A DNA stretch of 64,000 nucleotides from Eutreptiella sp. 'Long Island Sound 2002' (lineage: Eukaryota > Euglenozoa > Euglenophyceae > Eutreptiales > Eutreptiaceae): contig OZ038381.1 of the NCBI GenBank assembly GCA_964036045.1, positions 101,995,367-102,059,366 on the forward strand, given 5' to 3'. The stretch's first letter is position 1, and each line of letters opens with the position of its first letter. The position numbers were made by a program, and so were the translations under genes. The notes under the pieces are model-generated. The model was not told the origin of the DNA. It ran no database searches and saw only the letters and a list, made by a program, of their open reading frames with translations. Shown piece by piece: positions 1-10,580 of the stretch.

Positions 1-981
1 ATGAAGCTCACCCCTACCACTCAACTGAGCGGAGGTATCTTCCTTCATGGAGGATATACTGAAATAAAATAGGCATTTCATGCTTTAGGCCTTGGAGGTT
101 AAGCCTAGTGGTCTCCCACCCCAAGACCCCTATACTCAATTGTTTCTACCACTTATTGTGGTTCTACGCTTTAATTGTTTCTGAATTCAGTTGCTTGGCC
201 AAGTCATATTCTGTGTCTGGCCTGACACCTATGCCCCACATTCCTAACCAGCACCAGTACACCCAAAAAAGTGCACCTGAAGTGCTTGATGCTATCTTGG
301 AGGCTAGAGTCAGTCCACCTTTCGTATAAAATCTTTTGTATTATCCATTTGTGATTGAATCTTTGTGTTTATACCTGCTTTGTCTATCTGCAGCCCTTCT
401 GTGTTACACTGGATTTCAAACTATTCATTAATTCGATCCACATCCTGTTCTTGCTCTACTTGCTCCTTTGGTTTTGGGATTTCACCATCAAAAACCTGCA
501 GGATTTCATCAAAATCTATAGGGCACTAATCAAGGACATCCTTCTCTTATTGTGGTTCTACTTTTTAACCGTTTCTGAATTCAGTTGCCTGAACTTGCTG
601 GCCAGGCCATATCCTGTGTCTGGCCTAACTCCTATGCCCCAGATTCCTAACCAACTCTATTTCGTCCAAAGGAGTGCACATGAAGTGCTTGGTGCTATCT
701 GGGAGGCCTGAGTCTTGCCAGGTTTCACATAAAATCATCTATTTTGTTTATAAACCAGTGGAGCTTTGAATTTAGATCTACTTTTGTGTATCTGCAGCCC
801 CTCTTTGTTACACATGTTTCGATTGTGGAAGGACTTATCCTGATTTGATTGATCTGGTGCCTGGACTTGCTCTACATTACCTTTGTGTGGACTTCATTTT
901 GAGTTGTGGAAAATCAGCAAGGGTTTTCTAAGATAAATAAAAGGCACAAGCGCAAGTGTGAGCAAACCAGAAACCTTTTCT
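1..981 (+). repeat. Partial 5' LTR of family A
   Basis: The sequence aligns by eye to 20718-21305 but is about 393 bp longer, because a module of roughly 390 bp (from about 150 and again from about 545, each beginning near CTTATTGTGGTTCTA) is tandemly duplicated and diverged here and single in the 3' copy. The end is fixed by loss of similarity after position 981, directly before a PBS-like site. The open frames at 108-329 and 355-711 are the two copies of this module and I do not regard them as genes. The left LTR end is outside the window. Confidence 0.7.
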
Positions 982-992
982 TGTAGCAGCGG
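982..992 (+). other. Degenerate primer-binding site of family A
   Basis: TGTAGCAGCGG lies directly after the LTR end. It resembles the TGGTAGCAGAGG site of family B and the TGGTAGCAGAG site of family C, with one missing G and one substitution. The expected primer is an initiator tRNA-Met. Confidence 0.5.
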
Positions 993-1059
993 AAGGCCCT
1001 AGAAGACTAAAGCAGAACACGAAGAACACCAATAAAAACTTGTATCCTGAACTGTGAAG

Positions 1060-3895
1060 ATGTCTTTCACGTTCAGTGCCAAAACAGTGCCGATCACAAG
1101 CACCAGGTCCAAGACTGATGATGTGGGAGCACATCCAACATCTACAAGTGGTGTACCCGTTGATACTGGTCCTCTAGGAGAACATGCAGTAACAAGAGAG
1201 GCGGAAGAAATCACACAGATATTTACAGAAGCAGCCCGCCTGAGCGCAAGCGCTGAGGCGCCCGGCTTAATGCGGGCAAACCTCAGGCGCCTCGAAGGCA
1301 AGGACCCTGTGGCAGCTGCCTTAGCTTCCGGCGTGTCCTCGATGCCCAGGTCCGAAACTACGCCTACCCCAGGGATCGAAGTGGCTAATGCCAAGGTCAA
1401 GGCTTGGAGAAGAGCGGCAAGGAAAGGAAAGGGGAAGGATGCGCCTTTGGGAACCATGTTCGGAGCTGCGTGGGGCGAGGAGACGTTCGAAATACCTCAC
1501 GACGAAATGGACTGGTCGTCGTCGGCCCAATCATCTGAGTGGGAACCCGAATGGGTGTCTGAAGAACCTACACCTCCAGAGAAACCGAAGGAGCATGAAT
1601 GCCTGAAGCCTGGCCCCAGTCCCAGGGCAGCGGCGCCCAAACCTACGTGTGCAGATTGAGATCTGCCCCCACGCATGGCAGCCCCTAAGCTGGGTCTCGA
1701 TGAGACCATGGAGTTCCTTTCCCGGGTCCTGAGCGCAGGCGATGAAGATCCAGATCTGAGTGCATTGTCAGCCGCACTCACGACGAAGTTGGGGCTCTCC
1801 GATTTGAAGAAGCCCCCACCTACTATGTCCCCAGGTGTTGAACCACTAACCAGGGATGCGAAGAGCTGCAGAGGCAGCTCTCCAATGGACAGCTGTCCTG
1901 GCCCTTTCCACCCTCGTGTGAGAACTGTGCCTGTCTGCAGTGTAGGTGACACTACAGAGGCTGAGATGAAAGGCTATGGACTGGCAGCACTGGCCTCATC
2001 GGCCACAGTGTACCCCTCACCCCTTTCAGGTGGTACAGATGACACAGGCACCCCAGGGAGGAGAACGAAGGCCATCGCTACGGCGAACCTTCACATCGGA
2101 CTCCCCGAGTTCGATCTCAAAAACCTGCCTGAATGGGCTGAGGAGTTTTCCGAGTTATTGCTCCTCACGGGTCAGCATCACGCTGATGTCCGGACTAAAT
2201 GCACACTCATCAAAAAGTCGTGCAAAACGAAATTCCTTCAGCAGCAGGTTAAGACCGCTATCAGGAAGAGCTCCAACTGGGGCGACTTCCTGAAAAGACT
2301 GGAGCAAATGTATCCAGTCTACGCAACGGACCTGAGCGTCCAAACGGAGATTGAGGAGCTGCCTCATGTCGCGAAATTCCCCATGGCTGCACGCATCTCC
2401 GAGTTCGTGGCGCAGCTGGAAGAGCTCATGGGGCGCATTAACCCCTTGTCCTATGGGCCGACTTAGCCACATCTGTGGCTAGTGGGGAAGATTCCCACCA
2501 AGACATGGGATAACTGCAGAGAGACGTCCGAGAGGAAATCTCGGACGCACTCTTACGATGACCTGGTCGATGTGTCGATCGAGTTGGCCATGGAGAGGGA
2601 GAATGACTCCCGCATGGGCAAGTATATTCGCAAACATCTGCGAAGGTAGACCCCTGCTGAAAGGTTTGAGGTTTGAGGTTTGATTTTGCGGGTACTAGAC
2701 GCCTTTCGGCCCCGGGGGGCCACCTGGTCGGGCCAGGTGATATCCTCCCCACCGGGCCCTAGTGGGGGGCCCTCCAAGACGCACCTCCTGCCTGGTGGCG
2801 GAGTCCCCCGGGTTCACAGATCTCGGAGCCCCGTCCTTCCCCGGCGTCCCCGTTTTGCCACTCCCCGGTCAGTGCATCAATTCGCAGCCGTGGCCGCGGG
2901 CGCTTACCCACTGCGTCGCCCCCCTAATGCGTGGTCGCCCGGGGCGCCGGCGCCGCCGGGCCCGTGCTACTGCCTTGTCGCCAGTGGGACCCCCTTGGGC
3001 TGGCGCGGAGGCTGCCTAGCCTAGGGGTTGGGGCGTGGCGCTGTGCGCCACTACTGCCTTGGCGGGTGCAGTGTCCCGTCTGTGTGTGCGCGGCGCTCGC
3101 GGCCGGTTCGGGGGGTTTTGGGCCGGTCCCTGGTGTTGTGTCTCCCCTTCTTCCCCCTTCGCGCCCCGCGTGTTCCGCGCTGCGTGTGGCGGGCCGTCCC
3201 GTCCGGGTGTCCCTTATCCTCGCTCGACCCCTGCTGAAAGGTCTCTTGCAGGGAGGTCGCCTCAACCCCACTCTAACCCTGGAAAGGGCCGTGGTGGGCA
3301 GCTGAAGCACATGACTGAGACCCCCCCCTCCAAAGGTAAAGGGGCCCGCAATCTTTTCTACGGTCGTCCTACGGACGATAAGGGTGGACCCTGCCACGCG
3401 CCCGACTGTCACGGGCGAAGTGCGTGCATGCTCCAGCTGAAGCGCACACAGAAAACTAAAGATGGTCAGGAGGTAAAGCACCAGGACCATTTTGGCTGCA
3501 CGATAACGTGCGGATACTGCGCCAAGAGGAGGCATTCTGAAGATGAATGCCACATAAAACGCCGCGAATCCAAAAAACATAAGAAAGCGGAAGAGGAACG
3601 GCGTAACATCGCCGGTAAGGGGGGAGGAGGGGGGGGGGCTAACCCTGGAAGATTTAAGGGTAAGGGTAACGCTGGTGGAGGACAAACGTCCTCAGCCCAT
3701 CCCACTGGTGGAAGAGGAGCACCCAACCCCACATCTAAGGGTGAGCCATCGGGTGAAAAACAGCCAGCCCCCTCCACCCCCAGCGCTAGTGGTGCCGATA
3801 AGAGCAGCGAGAACGCCAAGAAGCGTCGCCCAAACTGGCACTCTAAATGCCTGCAGGCCGCTGGGGTTGAAGTCAAGTTCCCTGAAGAGGGATAG
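1060..3895 (+). pseudogene. Family A gag remnant (capsid-like region and CCHC nucleocapsid)
   Basis: The first ATG after the PBS is at 1060. One frame runs with stops at 1657 (TGA), 2464 (TAG) and 2647 (TAG) to 2665, is broken by a 560-bp insert, and resumes in the shifted but compatible frame from about 3243 to the TAG at 3893. The 2100-2460 part is a capsid-like helical region homologous to family C (shared pattern around LLTGQ, CKTKFL and YP.y.TDLS). A cysteine-rich stretch near 3390-3560 ends in CGYCAKRRHSEDEC, a perfect C-X2-C-X4-H-X4-C knuckle that would bind RNA during packaging. A basic, Gly/Pro-rich tail follows. The role is inferred from position and homology; the copy cannot make a full Gag without suppressing several stops. 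Confidence 0.75.
2666..3225 (-). mobile_element. Retroposed GC-rich insert in gag, 17-bp target repeat
   Basis: The 17-bp sequence gacccctgctgaaaggt occurs at 2649-2665 and at 3226-3242 and brackets a very GC-rich segment. The left end of the insert is (GGTTTGA)3, which on the minus strand would be a simple-sequence tail, as at the 3' end of many non-LTR retroposons. Removing the insert plus one repeat copy (577 bp) restores the gag reading frame on both sides. I see no ORF of known type inside; open frames on both strands reflect base composition. Confidence 0.7.
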
Positions 3896-5378
3896 GGGGG
3901 CGGCTCTGAGGATGAGGATTTGGTCATCTGCATCACCGTGAAAATTGGTGACCAGGTCTACAAGGCTGTCTTAGACACGGTCGCCACGCTTTCAACCGTG
4001 GCCCGCAGACTGCTGAAACAGGCCAAGATCCAGAAAACCAAAACCGTGGCCATAAGGGTTGGGGATGGTCCGACCTTCCATTCCCTGGGGGGGGGTCGAT
4101 GTGAACGTGTGTCTGGGCGATGAGCAGGTGACTCAGCACTGCAAATTGCTCGACACCGACGCCTTTGACATTGTCATCGGCACAGATTTTCTGCGCCGTA
4201 ACCCCCAGGCAAAACTGTTGTCTTTGCAACGTCCCTATGCCCTTCACTGCGACTTTGGCAGTGGCCTTTTCTCTGTCTCTCTGGAGCTGTCAGGACGAAA
4301 AGAATCCGGTCTGCGCTACGTGAACCGGTCTTATCGAACTGAAAGCTATCAGTTGGTACGGCCCATCTTGGAAAATGGACTGGCCGCCCTGCAAGTAAAC
4401 CTGAATGAAGTTCAGATGGAATGGTTCGCGAGTAAAGAGCAGCGTATGATGCAGCTCCATTGCTCACGGTATCTTAAGTACGCCTACCGTGTGTATTGAA
4501 GATCGATGGGGTTGTGCTATGCTAATCCCTCATTCTCTCAACGCGCTAAGGTGCTTACAAAAATCGCCCTTGAAGGAGCGAGAGTGGTCCTTTGTACCCC
4601 ACACTGGGGTACCACACGAGAACACGCCTCTTGGAGACGACTGTTGGACCGTGTGACAGTGGGAAGAACTGAACTCCCAAATGGTCCAATCTACGTCCTT
4701 GAGGACTCTCAAGAGACCATGCCCGCCCCTGAATGGGGCAGTTTCCGGTCCATCGTAGATGGCTCTCTAAACCCCGTACCTGTGAGTGACCTCGACCAGG
4801 TGGTACTCAAGGAGTTTATGGCCGGAAACAGAGCCCTTACCCTCCCGGATCTCAAGAAAAGATCCGAGTACTCTTCGGTCACTACTACGAGTGGTGAGAG
4901 CTCCGATGAGCAGGAGACGCCAGCAGTCTCCACGCCCGTGGCTGATGCTGACGACCGCCTCAGCGATATCGCCAGTGCTATACCCCCGGTTGACCCGGAG
5001 ATGGTGACACTGAGGCACAGCGCTTTCCTAGCGCAGCTGCTTATGGATGAGGTGGACCTTGGTCAGTCCCCTCTTGGCGGGTCCCATGACCACACTGTTT
5101 TCTCCATGCAGGCCTCAGATGGCCCTACAGTTCAGGTACCTGGCGCTAAACCCTCACCTAACAATATGCCCGTCTCTTGGTACGATGTACAGGATCTCCA
5201 ACAGGTTCTATGGGCTAAGGCTGAGGGTATCGAGCGACGGATCCGCCTGGACCTCCTCAAGAGGACCTGGAAAACGTCTATATGGGCCGAGGAGGATGAT
5301 GAAGAGATGACTCTTCCCGATCCTGAGGTACCTCTGGTATACCCCCTTCACTATGCCCAGCGGGGTCGCCAGGACTGA
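3896..5378 (+). pseudogene. Family A protease and methyltransferase-like segment
   Basis: After the TAG at 3893 the same frame continues into an aspartic protease-like fold (3920 onward), but the catalytic Asp-Thr-Gly is Asp-Thr-Val (VLDTVATLS), so this copy is probably inactive. A frameshift sits at a run of nine G near 4090. The next frame carries the second protease half (FDIVIGTDFL) and then, from about 4375, a segment resembling N6-adenine methyltransferases: WFAS near 4420, and ANPSF near 4522 followed by a helix and a beta-strand ending in CTPHW. A TGA at 4497 replaces the Trp expected from family C, and a TGA at 5376 ends the segment. The rest (about 4790-5378) is acidic linker. Methyltransferase identity is inferred from motif order; activity is not shown. 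Confidence 0.65.
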
Positions 5379-7100
5379 GAGGATGAACTACCCCCTGAAA
5401 CAATGGGGCGTATGAAGAAACAAGAAAAAGGGAAGAGCAACCTCCATGCTGAGGAGGATGTCGTTGAGAAACCGGAGAGCATGAACCTAGACCCCTGTCT
5501 CAGTAAGCCCATCCAGAAATACAGGAGGTTTTTGAGCGTTGCCCCCACCCCTGTCTTGCAAAAAACTGGTCCAGATGGACCTCAAACTCAAACCAGAGTT
5601 CAAAGGGTCTGTGGTAAGACGGCGTCCATATCCCGCCCCACAAGACCAGATTGACGAGATCGAACGCCAGATCAAGGAATGCATATATGCTGGCCTCGTT
5701 GAGGAATATAAGCACGGGGACTATCCCCGCCATTGTAGCCCTTGTTTTCTAGTGGCTAAAACTGGCTCCACTGCCATGCGCTTGGTCGTTGACTACGGTG
5801 AGGTCAACAAAAAGACCCAGAAACACTCAGGGAGTATTGCCAACATGGAGAACACCCTAGAGAGAATCGCTAAGTGCCGATTCAAAACTAAGATGGACAA
5901 GCGCAGTGGCTTCTGGCTGGTACACCTAGCCCGAGCAGCCCAAGAAATGTTCGCCTTTGTAACCCCTAAGGGCCATGTCTTCCGTTGGAGGGTCATGCCC
6001 TCCGGTGTCGCGAATGCCCCTGCTCTCTTTCAGGAGCTGATGAATAAACTCCGATATATCCTGAGACGCAGACCCCTTGTACAGGAACTGGTTTCCCGCG
6101 GGGCTGAGATGGAGGCACACATCGATGACGTGAGCCTGGGTACTAATACCGAGAACGATCATATCCTCCTCCTACAAGAGTTTTTCACTGTCTGTCAGGA
6201 AAACCATCTCCGCATCAAACCCGAGAAATGTAAGTTCATGCGTGAGGAGATGGAATATCTAGGTTTTGATGTTGGGTATGGCTGGTGGAGACCAGCCGCA
6301 TCTAAGATGCAACCCCTGCAAGACATGCAGATACGTGACGACCCTAAGAACCGTCATCACGACGTACGGAGTTCCATTGGCGCCTGCAATTTTTACCGGG
6401 GCCATATCCACAATTTTACGTATTCATCAGCCCCCCTGACTGACGTTATAAAAAACACCAGTCCTTGGCGATGGAACGACAAGGAAGAGGCCTGTTTGCA
6501 GGAGTTGAAGAAGAAAAGTTCCTCTACCAACTGCCTGGGGGTACCCCGCCGTAAGGGCGAGATAATACTCGTCACAGATGCCTGTGGTGTAGGGGGGGTG
6601 GTACCCTATACCAGTGGCAGGAGCTTAACGCCGCTAAGTTGTCTCACTGCCAGCTTCAAACTTCAGGTCTGGACCGCGATGGAACCCAGAAGCATGACTA
6701 CCCTGCCAATGAATGGCGTCTGATACCTCTTGGTCACTGGAACTGGAAGTGGAATCAAGCACGATGCAACTACAGTACCTACGACCAGGAACTCTTGGCT
6801 GGGATGCTCGTGCTTTCTTCCCAGTCCCGTCTGCTTGGTACTAACCCTATTGTCTGGCTCTGTGACCAAGAGCCAGTGAAAACGTTTCAGAAGGGTCCCC
6901 CTCCTGAGAAAGCGACACTAAAGCGATGGTGGACCCACCTCAGCCAGTTCAGGCCGACTGTCCACCATATCCAGGGTATAAAGAACGAGATGGCTGACTA
7001 TATATCTCGTAACAACGCTGACGCCCTCCTAGGTGAGAGCTCGGAGGCGTTGGCCAAAGAGGCGTTTCAACGCATGGACGTCCAGCTGGACCTATCCATG
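5379..7100 (+). pseudogene. Family A reverse transcriptase and RNase H
   Basis: The RT begins near 5540 after a frameshift (about 5525-5545). It shows the usual order: a conserved MRLVVDYGEVNKKT block, a KMDKRSGFW block, VMPSGVANAPALFQ, and the catalytic box HIDDV at 6118-6132 (HIDD instead of the common YxDD; family E has the same HIDD). The RNase H part starts near 6570 with LVTDACG, is frameshifted in a G run near 6600, and continues with YSTYDQELLAG (about 6770) and WLCDQEP. A spacer with ADYISRNN follows, as expected between RNase H and integrase of Ty3 elements. The two frameshifts make the copy defective. Confidence 0.85.
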
Positions 7101-8632
7101 CGCACTGCATGTGTGTTGGAGGGCCCGAGTCTGAGAGACTACCATGCTGAGTACAAATGCGTACTCAGCTCCCTCAGTGATGGCCTAGAGGCACGCCTGA
7201 TAGACAGCGACCGTTGGTATAAGGATAACCAATATTTGTACTATGAGGACCGTATAGTCATGCCTGAGGCACGACTTGATGGTTGCCTACAGTGGGCCAA
7301 TCTCAGCTCCGGGCACACATGGTGCAACCGGTCCGTTGACTTTTTCACGAAGCGTTTCTACTCCCAACTAACGTGGCCTGAGCTACGTGGTGGTATGCAG
7401 TCCATAGTGGACTCCTGTGGCTGTCACGCCAGCAAACAGAGCGACTCACGTGACCGGGGACTGGTCTCCAGTCTGCCCATCCCCTATCGTGCTAATTCTC
7501 TGTTGTACGTGGATTTCATCCACGGTCTGCCTAAGTTTGGTGGTTATGACAGCTGTTTGGTTGTCACCTGTGGCCTACACCCTCACCCGTGCGTTCCCCT
7601 GCAAAAAAAAAGATCACAGGGGAACAGACTGTGAAAATGTTGGTTGAACAATGGTTCGAGCACTATGGGGAGCCTAAGGAGGTGCACTCTGAAGAGGACA
7701 TACATGTCCGGAGTAATACTGGATGGTACAAGCGAGTATTGGACGCCCTGAACGTTCATGTGACCACAGGTGTGCCCTACACTCACGCTTCTAACCCTCT
7801 GTGCGAGAGACAGAACCGTGTGTTGGAGCAGAACCTGAGGATTCTGATGACACAGGAGCGTACCAAAAAATGGGTAGGTCTGTTACCCTGGGCTGTCCTA
7901 ACCATGAACTCTCAGGAGAGGTCTTCAACTGGCTATACCCCCCACGAACTGTTCCGTGGTGCAAGTCCTGCATGGTTCTTCAAAACCCCTTTTCCAGAGG
8001 ACTACAAGAGCCCCGTAGGGGATTGGCCGGAGCATAGGCAGGACCCGGCTAACCTGGCTAGAGCTAACCTGTTACACGTTCGAGAACGTGAGCTGACTAG
8101 GCGTAACCGCACGAGACGTCCTGCCACCTTCAAGTTAGGGGACCCTGTGCTGGTACACCATTCGCGATTGCCCACGTGGCCCCGCAACTGTCTGCAGGAC
8201 CCCTAATTTGGGCCTTACCCTATTATAAAAATAGATGGATCCAGGATCCATGTGAGGTGCAGTCCCCGCCTAGGTGAAGAGTTGCTGTGTGCACCTAAGC
8301 AGCTGAGACATTACCACTCGCCTGACGAACTGTCCTGGGACGAGTGGCGTCTGTCTGACAGAGAGGTGGAGCGCATCGACCTAGAGAGCGCTGCCAACCC
8401 TGAGGAGGCAGACGAACTCGAAGAGATGACTGCTGATGAGATGGCAATCGATGGCTACTACGTGGTTGCAGGTATTGCCCGCCACGAGTATAAACAGGCC
8501 TGGAAATTCCTTACCCCGTGGGACGGATATGGGCTATCTGAGGCGACCTGGGAACCCATGTCCGCCTTTATACAGCCAGATGGGAGTATTAACCCCATCC
8601 TTCGCTCCTACCTGGGTGAGAACAACGAGTGA
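7101..8632 (+). pseudogene. Family A integrase with chromodomain-like C terminus
   Basis: The integrase core has VDF (about 7510), an Asp in EEDIHVRS (about 7695) and the Glu in PLCERQNR (about 7803); the last two are 35 residues apart, the usual DD35E spacing. An indel in a run of nine A near 7605 and a TAA at 8204 interrupt the frame. The C-terminal part (8430-8632) has YYVVAGIARHEYKQAWKFLT and ATWEPMSAF, which fits a chromodomain (aromatic residues and the WEP motif). Chromodomains steer Ty3 integration to marked chromatin. The element ends with NNE and a TGA. Confidence 0.85.
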
Positions 8633-9434
8633 CAGCTACTAACCCGTGCTGAGACTCTGTCCACGCGGAAGAAGAAAAACCAATCTCCTTGTGCCTATCT
8701 ATTTACTGTTTTCTAACCTCTCAGGGGCGGTGAGCACTCTGGTGCTGATAGCTAGGCCTACTCAGTGTGTGCCAGGACAGGTTCAGGACGCCTGTAGAGC
8801 TCCAGTTACGGTGAATGTACTAACTCCCACCCTCAATCTGGTTCGGCACTCCAAACAACTACACATCCGCTGCTTGCGGAGCACTGCTGCTGCGCTGGCT
8901 GTGCCCTGCAGTCCCATGCTTATGGTTACCAGCGTGAGGCAGATGGCCGCTTATCAAGTTGGCAGCCACCCAGCGACTGTGTGCCTTGTTGACCATGTGT
9001 TGCATGGGAACTGCCCTGATGTTATGACCTTGGGGAGCGGACGAAGAGCGGTGGCCTTCTACTCCAGGGGTGGATGACAAGCAAGGTGTTGTGAAGCAAG
9101 GTGTGTCCACCCTCCTTGGGGACAAGCGTGCCGACAGTGAGGACCCCTGACTGGTCCAGACGCATGGGGTTCTAACCTTCCTTACAGGGTTGCCATACCC
9201 CTAAGTGTGCTACGTATGTCTTTATGTGTCTCACGTCACTCCCCGGCGTGGCTCCCGGAGACCGGGCTTTGCTGACTTCGGACCGAAGGTCCTAATCAGG
9301 TACTATTACCACTCCTATGGCGCCCAATTTCTGTGCTGGCGCCTATCCTTCGGGGAAGACGGCAAAAGCCCTACCTACTAGAAGGGAGCGGTGGCCAAGT
9401 GTGCTAAGGGCATACAAAACGCCCGTTTTTCTAA
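8633..9434 (+). other. Family A 3' untranslated region and possible start of its 3' LTR
   Basis: No coding signal fits here. From about 9330 to 9434 the sequence aligns with the family E 3' region (minus strand near 60880-60740), including GCGCCCAATTTC, the purine-rich AGAAGGGAGCGG and the following TGGCCAA. By analogy 9392 could be the LTR start. T1 interrupts the alignment at 9435. Confidence 0.45.
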
Positions 9435-9461
9435 CCCTACGTGCTCATTTGGATCAGGTAC
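9435..9461. repeat. T1 left terminal inverted repeat
   Basis: These 27 bases are the exact reverse complement of 15673-15699 and begin CCCTACGTGC. Confidence 0.9.
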
Positions 9462-9481
9462 CCTTGAATTACCCAAGTGAA

Positions 9482-9545
9482 ACCGTGGTTCAACCGAGTT
9501 CAACCGCGCACTTTCATTACGGCTTCCCCACGGTTGAACCCCTAT
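9482..9545. repeat. T1 left subterminal palindromic motif cluster
   Basis: Several copies of GGTTCAACCG/CGGTTGAACC lie just inside the left TIR. Clusters beside TIRs are usually transposase-binding sites. The matching right cluster is at about 15580-15660. Confidence 0.6.
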
Positions 9546-9877
9546 CGAGGTACAGCAACAAATTGCTAAGTAGCAACCTGAAAACCGCTATTTTTCAGCG
9601 CTGCAAGAGATGCCACACCCCCTAAAAAGAATGTTTTTGAAAACCTCCTTACCTCATTGCTGCAAAACACTGGAGACATATTTCTCTTGGATCATATTTG
9701 ACGGCGGTGGTGTTGTAGGTGCCAGTGGCGGCGGCTGTATTGGTGAAACCGCACGGCTTCACCATCAACGTTTCGTTAGGCGTGGTGACATACACCCCTG
9801 CGCCTTGTTTGGAATCCCCTTAAGACTTTGGACCCTTTTTAGTGAACAACAATTACATGCAAGCATACACTTGATTG

Positions 9878-10559
9878 TCAGAAGCTTGTTTCCTCATGGA
9901 TTGCACTAAAATGTAACCTGCTTTCGAGGTGGTTCAACCGCTGGACAGGCGCGCGGTTGCACCGGCTTCACCGGTTCAACCGCTGTTGCACGAAGCGCTA
10001 CACAAAAAACAAATCTTCACCTTGGGAAGCCAAACGTGACCAGTTCGTGCTGCATCGTCACAGGCAGACGTCCCCATGCAATGCCTGTGTACGGTACGAG
10101 CACAATGCGCTGTCCAGACCACGCCAGAGGCACGTGGGGCCTAAGAGCGTTAAACATGACCCCATATAGAGGATCCACAATGTGTCCCCATAATAAATCA
10201 CGCCCCGAACGTATCCATGCAGGACGAGTAGGCCCATTTGCACAAAGTAGGGCACTGGTAAACAGTTCCCCCCCCACAAAATCACCCAGGGCTATTTCCC
10301 CTGTAAGGGGACTGTCATCCTTTGGATGCGTATGTACAAGCATGGGATGATCGCCCACCCCATGGACCACTGCGAGCGCAGTGTAGGTTAGTTGGGGGAG
10401 TACACTTCGGATGTGTGCGTTCACGCGCCGGACCAGGTCCAGATCTCTCCTCGTTTGCACTGCAACTTGCACACGGTGATGCCCCTGCACCATTACGGCC
10501 CCCCACAACTGCCTACGGTACCGTGCTCCATGTCCTTCCCGCCACTGCCACCCCCTCAT
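9878..10559 (-). CDS. TET/JBP-like 2OG-Fe(II) dioxygenase-like protein of T1
   Basis: The main exon (10559-10021) gives about 180 residues. The motif ALGDFVGGELF (residues 91-100) is followed by FNALRPHVPLAWSGQR, giving a His at 142 and an Arg at 151, the usual iron-ligand and 2-oxoglutarate-binding pair. Before the GDF motif, HTHPKDD (76-82) is where an HxD iron motif should be, but the spacing is imperfect, so activity is uncertain. An intron (9906-10020, GTGAAG...TTTTAG) contains GGTTCAACCG motifs and leads to a short last exon ending at 9878. The frame upstream is the same as that of the accessory gene, with only one TGA (10581-10583) between them, so the two could be one protein in active copies. 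TET/JBP enzymes oxidise methylated pyrimidines in DNA; some fungal DNA transposons carry them. Function here is inferred. Confidence 0.55.
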
Positions 10560-10580
10560 TCCCTTGAGGCACGTAAAAAG

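Noticed and set aside
2931-3305. Frames on both strands in the GC-rich insert of family A gag
   Set aside because: They cross the insert borders and differ from the gag frame; the region is explained as a retroposed insert.
9317-9909. Plus-strand frames over the left end of T1
   Set aside because: They run across the TIR and subterminal repeats and show no protein character.
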